From the NCBI GenBank assembly GCA_963785645.1, contig CAWAWG010000020.1, positions 132,018 through 196,017 of the forward strand: 64,000 nucleotides of DNA, given 5' to 3'. Positions 61,790 to 64,000 of the stretch are shown one piece after another; positions within the stretch are counted from its first letter, which is position 1, and each line of letters opens with the position of its first letter. The notes under the pieces are model-generated. The model did no database searches and was not told the DNA's origin. It saw nothing but the letters and a program-made list of their open reading frames with translations. The stretch comes from Trebonia sp963785645 (GTDB lineage Bacteria > Actinomycetota > Actinomycetes > Streptosporangiales > Streptosporangiaceae). Position numbers and translations under genes: made by a program.

Positions 61790-62550
61790 ATGGCCGCGAT
61801 AGTCCAGTCTCCGCTGCTGTTCGGCAGCGAGGCCATCGAGCTGGCTACCGGCACCTGGCGCAAGAGGCTCCTGCCTGTCGGCCAGGTTGAGTACAAGGGC
61901 ATGATGCTCAATTTCGACCGCGACTACCTGGAGAAGCTGGCCAAGGCGGTCAACTCGGGCGCGTACGACCAGGTTCCGTTTCAGTTGGGCCGACCACGCC
62001 AACACCCACACCAACGATCCGGAAAGGTACCGGGGCGAGGTGCTGGGCATGGCGGTGAAGGACGACGGCCTTTACGTCACGATCACCACCACGCCGGAGG
62101 GCAACGCCCTGCTGGAGGCCAACCCCAAGCTGGGCGTGAGCGCCCGCATTGCTCGGGGATTACGCCAGGTCAGACGGCAATTACTACCAGGGCCGCGGTG
62201 CAACACGTTCTAGGCACCTTGGACCCTCGCATACCTCAGCTCGGCTCCTGGGAACCCATCAAGATTTACAACGGGCACGCCGTGGGTCCTGACATGGTGA
62301 TCGACCTGAGCACCAGCGTTTGGGGCGGGGCCCCCGCCTCAACTTCGCGGGCAGCGGCAGCCGGACGGCCGGGAAGCTGCGGGCGCTGTCTAAGAACCTG
62401 GCGGCCCGCCACCCCGACCTAGGCGCGTCGGTGCACATCTACGACACCGCTGATGTCATGGACGGGGGGACCACGACTCGGCGGTGCGCCACCTGAACGC
62501 AGCTATCGGCAACTTCGCCCCGACGAGCCTGAGACGGCGGGGCATCTACA
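61790..62550 (+). pseudogene. Phage capsid maturation protease, frameshifted
   Basis: Read across frames: MAAIVQSPLLFGSEAIELAT, DRDYLEKLAKAVNSGAYDQV, then DHANTHTNDPERYRGEVLGM, EGNALLEANPKLGVSARI, and HVLGTLDPRIPQLGSWEPI. The His in HTND and the Ser in LGVSARI are the expected catalytic residues of prohead (Mu I-like/S78-like) proteases. Further downstream SKNLAARHPDLGASVHIYD may be its C-terminal scaffold part. Frame changes near 61985, 62150, 62270 and 62470. This identifies the element as phage-related. The end is approximate. Confidence 0.75.
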
Positions 62551-62583
62551 CCGATGCAGAGACACAACAACAGCGAGGGCAGC

Positions 62584-62844
62584 ATGGACGAGGTTCACCG
62601 GCATCTGCTGCTGGTGAAGGAAGACCGGGACGCCCAGGCCACCGACCGGCAGCCGGACGTGAAGGCGCGCACGGACGTGACGCAGCCGGTACCCTCCGGC
62701 AGCCAGCGGATGGGCACCTACGCCAGCGACTCGGGCCCCGGCGTGCTCGACTTCGCAGAGCAGGTGTCGGAGATGAACCAGGGCATGGGGGGGGCTCCCG
62801 GCAGGCAGAGCAGCGCCAGGCCGAGGACGCGGCCCGCCCCATGA
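62584..62844 (+). CDS. Hypothetical phage-type protein
   Basis: An 86-residue frame starting MDEVHRHLLLVKEDRDAQAT, acidic and polar, with a stop overlapping the next ATG (ATGA). It follows the protease and could be a scaffold-related or minor head protein; no family recognised. Confidence 0.5.
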   Translation: MDEVHRHLLLVKEDRDAQATDRQPDVKARTDVTQPVPSGSQRMGTYASDSGPGVLDFAEQVSEMNQGMGGAPGRQSSARPRTRPAP

Positions 62845-63068
62845 GGCGCAGGGGCGGCACCTCCGGTGTCAGCGAAGACCGCCTGGCATACGCCCTGGAC
62901 CGGATCGGCCGGGGCTCGTACATGCCCACCCAGGCACACGCGGAACATGGGCCTGGCGAACGACCGACAGCCCCGGCAGCCATAGCCAGGGCTGTTCGTG
63001 TGGCGCGACCGGCGGTAACGGGCAGACAGTCAGCCGTTTTCATACCGCTGGCTGCGAGGACGCGATGA
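62841..63068 (+). CDS. Small hypothetical protein, overlapped on both sides
   Basis: A 75-residue frame (MRRRGGTSGVSEDRLAYALD) linked by ATGA overlaps to the genes before and after. The last half is low-complexity and may follow a frame error near 62945. Function unknown. Confidence 0.42.
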   Translation: MRRRGGTSGVSEDRLAYALDRIGRGSYMPTQAHAEHGPGERPTAPAAIARAVRVARPAVTGRQSAVFIPLAARTR

Positions 63069-63421
63069 GCGGCGACGAGCAGGCCGAGTACCGGACATCG
63101 GGTATCTACGGCGAGATCGCGGCCAAGCCGTTCAAGGACGCCAACGGGACCACCTGGCGTGATCAAAACGGGCAGCCGATGACCGCCACAGACCACTTCG
63201 AGCAGGCCACCGGCCAGCGGGTCACCCGCACCCCGTTCAACGGCCTGAACCGCCCCGAGCTGTGGGCGGCGACACGGACTACGACGGCGGCGCGCGTGCC
63301 CTGGCCGCGCAGCTTGGCCTGGGCGATCACCGGGCAGCGCGGGAGGAATCAAGGCGCAGGGCGTTCGATCACCTGGTGCAGCGGCCCCCGCAGCGGTTCC
63401 GCACCTACGGCGAGCAGCTAG
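63065..63421 (+). pseudogene. Hypothetical phage-type protein, frameshifted
   Basis: The frame from ATG 63065 reads MSGDEQAEYRTSGIYGEIAA and KPFKDANGTTWRDQNGQPM to PELWAA near 63272, after which the sensible continuation (DTDYDGGARALAAQLGLG) is in another frame. Unknown family; polar, soluble. Confidence 0.45.
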
Positions 63422-63463
63422 AGCACGGCGAGACCACCCGCGAGAGGTCGAGCCCGGCATCGG

Positions 63464-63843
63464 GTGCCGTACGGGTCGGGGCTGGTGGCAACCGGCTGGA
63501 CAGACGGCGTGACCTTGCCCGGCGAACTGATCGGGCTGACCCGCGCGAACACGGAGACGATCTTCTCGGGGCCGGCGGGCGGTGGCAAGATGCATCATCA
63601 CGACTGCGGCGACCGTAGGCAGCGGGGCCGCAGCAATGCGGTACGAAAAGGGTTGTACACGGCCGAGCTGACCAGCACCCAGGCGAGCGCCATCACGTCG
63701 GCGGCGAGGGCAGTGCGGCTGGCCAACAACCCCGTGCTCGGCACCCAGGTCACGACGTACGCGAGCGGGGCGACCTCCAGTGTGGGCGCGACGCGGCCAG
63801 CGAGACGCACGACACGCTGGGCGAGGCCGGCGTCTCCAACTAA
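63464..63843 (+). pseudogene. Hypothetical phage structural-type protein, frameshifted
   Basis: From a GTG at 63464 the frame reads PYGSGLVATGWTDGVTLPGE, LIGLTRANTETIFSGPAGGG and, after a poor stretch, KGLYTAELTSTQASAITSAA to TTYASGATSSVGAT. A final frame gives SETHDTLGEAGVSN and a stop at 63843. Beta-rich Thr/Ser/Gly content suggests a head or tail protein; not identified. Confidence 0.42.
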
Positions 63844-63854
63844 GGCAGGCAGGC

Positions 63855-64000
63855 ATGGCACTTCGCTGGCCCGTGGTCACGCAGACCGTGACCCTCCCGC
63901 AGGGCACGGTGATGGCCACGCCCACGGCCGGGGAGCCGGGGACCGGCGGCGCGGCCGGGTACGGCAACATCGGCATCAGCGCCGGGTACGGGGCGTTCCC
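63855..64000 (+). CDS. Hypothetical phage-type protein, 3' end outside window
   Basis: The frame MALRWPVVTQTVTLPQGTVM starts 12 bases after the preceding stop with GGCAGGCAGG before it and is open to the right edge. It is Gly/Thr-rich. Likely another structural-module gene. Confidence 0.5.
   Translation, partial: MALRWPVVTQTVTLPQGTVMATPTAGEPGTGGAAGYGNIGISAGYGAF

Overview
The window is about 70% G+C DNA from an actinomycete chromosome. Supporting this are a dense set of TetR/MarR/LacI/GntR regulators, an FxSxx-type RiPP precursor, a DUF574-type SAM methyltransferase, an F420-type luciferase-like oxidoreductase, WhiB-like genes and a Ser/Thr kinase. The content suits a soil actinomycete of the Streptosporangiales/Streptomycetales type. 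No rRNA or tRNA gene was seen, so the genus cannot be fixed.

Layout. 0-1.6 kb: the end of an FxSxx-COOH RiPP locus (precursor plus HExxH enzyme, minus strand). 2-3.5 kb: a small membrane protein and a Crp/Fnr regulator. 3.9-10.9 kb: a minus-strand sugar-acid operon (L-fuconate dehydratase, sugar ABC transporter, SDR dehydrogenase, FadR-type regulator) that fits non-phosphorylating L-fucose catabolism. 11.2-14.1 kb: a beta-lactamase-fold hydrolase, a LacI regulator and a rhamnulokinase remnant. 14.2-21.8 kb: three divergent regulator/target pairs (MarR-MFS, MarR-quinone oxidoreductase, TetR-MFS), each with a clear inverted-repeat operator. 21.8-26.6 kb: TetR, ABC-2 exporter and NarL-type two-component system on the minus strand. 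26.8-34.8 kb: single-enzyme genes (SAM methyltransferase, OsmC, phosphatases, GNAT, adenylate kinase, RlmA-like methyltransferase, EamA transporter, LLM oxidoreductase) and an AbiEii-type toxin-antitoxin pair. 34.8-44.2 kb: HGGxW hydrolase (possible kynurenine formamidase), tryptophan 2,3-dioxygenase, a second ABC/two-component set, 4-hydroxybenzoate 3-monooxygenase and a Baeyer-Villiger-type monooxygenase. 44.4-53.2 kb: mostly intact housekeeping and catabolic genes, including a LigJ-like hydratase and a Ser/Thr kinase.

53.3-64 kb is an integrated mobile element running off the right edge. It begins with a large serine integrase, continues with small overlapping genes, a P4/D5-type primase-helicase, iteron-like repeats, an HGG-motif protein and a resolvase, and ends with WhiB-like and zinc-finger regulators and a phage capsid maturation protease. 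No terminase or portal gene was recognised between the primase and the protease.

A feature of the whole window is that many genes are interrupted by one-base frame changes while the encoded proteins stay recognisable across frames. These cluster at about 12.9-17.7, 32.8-44 and 59.4-64 kb and spare the intervals between. Sequencing or assembly indels are the simplest explanation. Such genes are listed as pseudogene entries with the frame changes described, and several may be intact in the organism.
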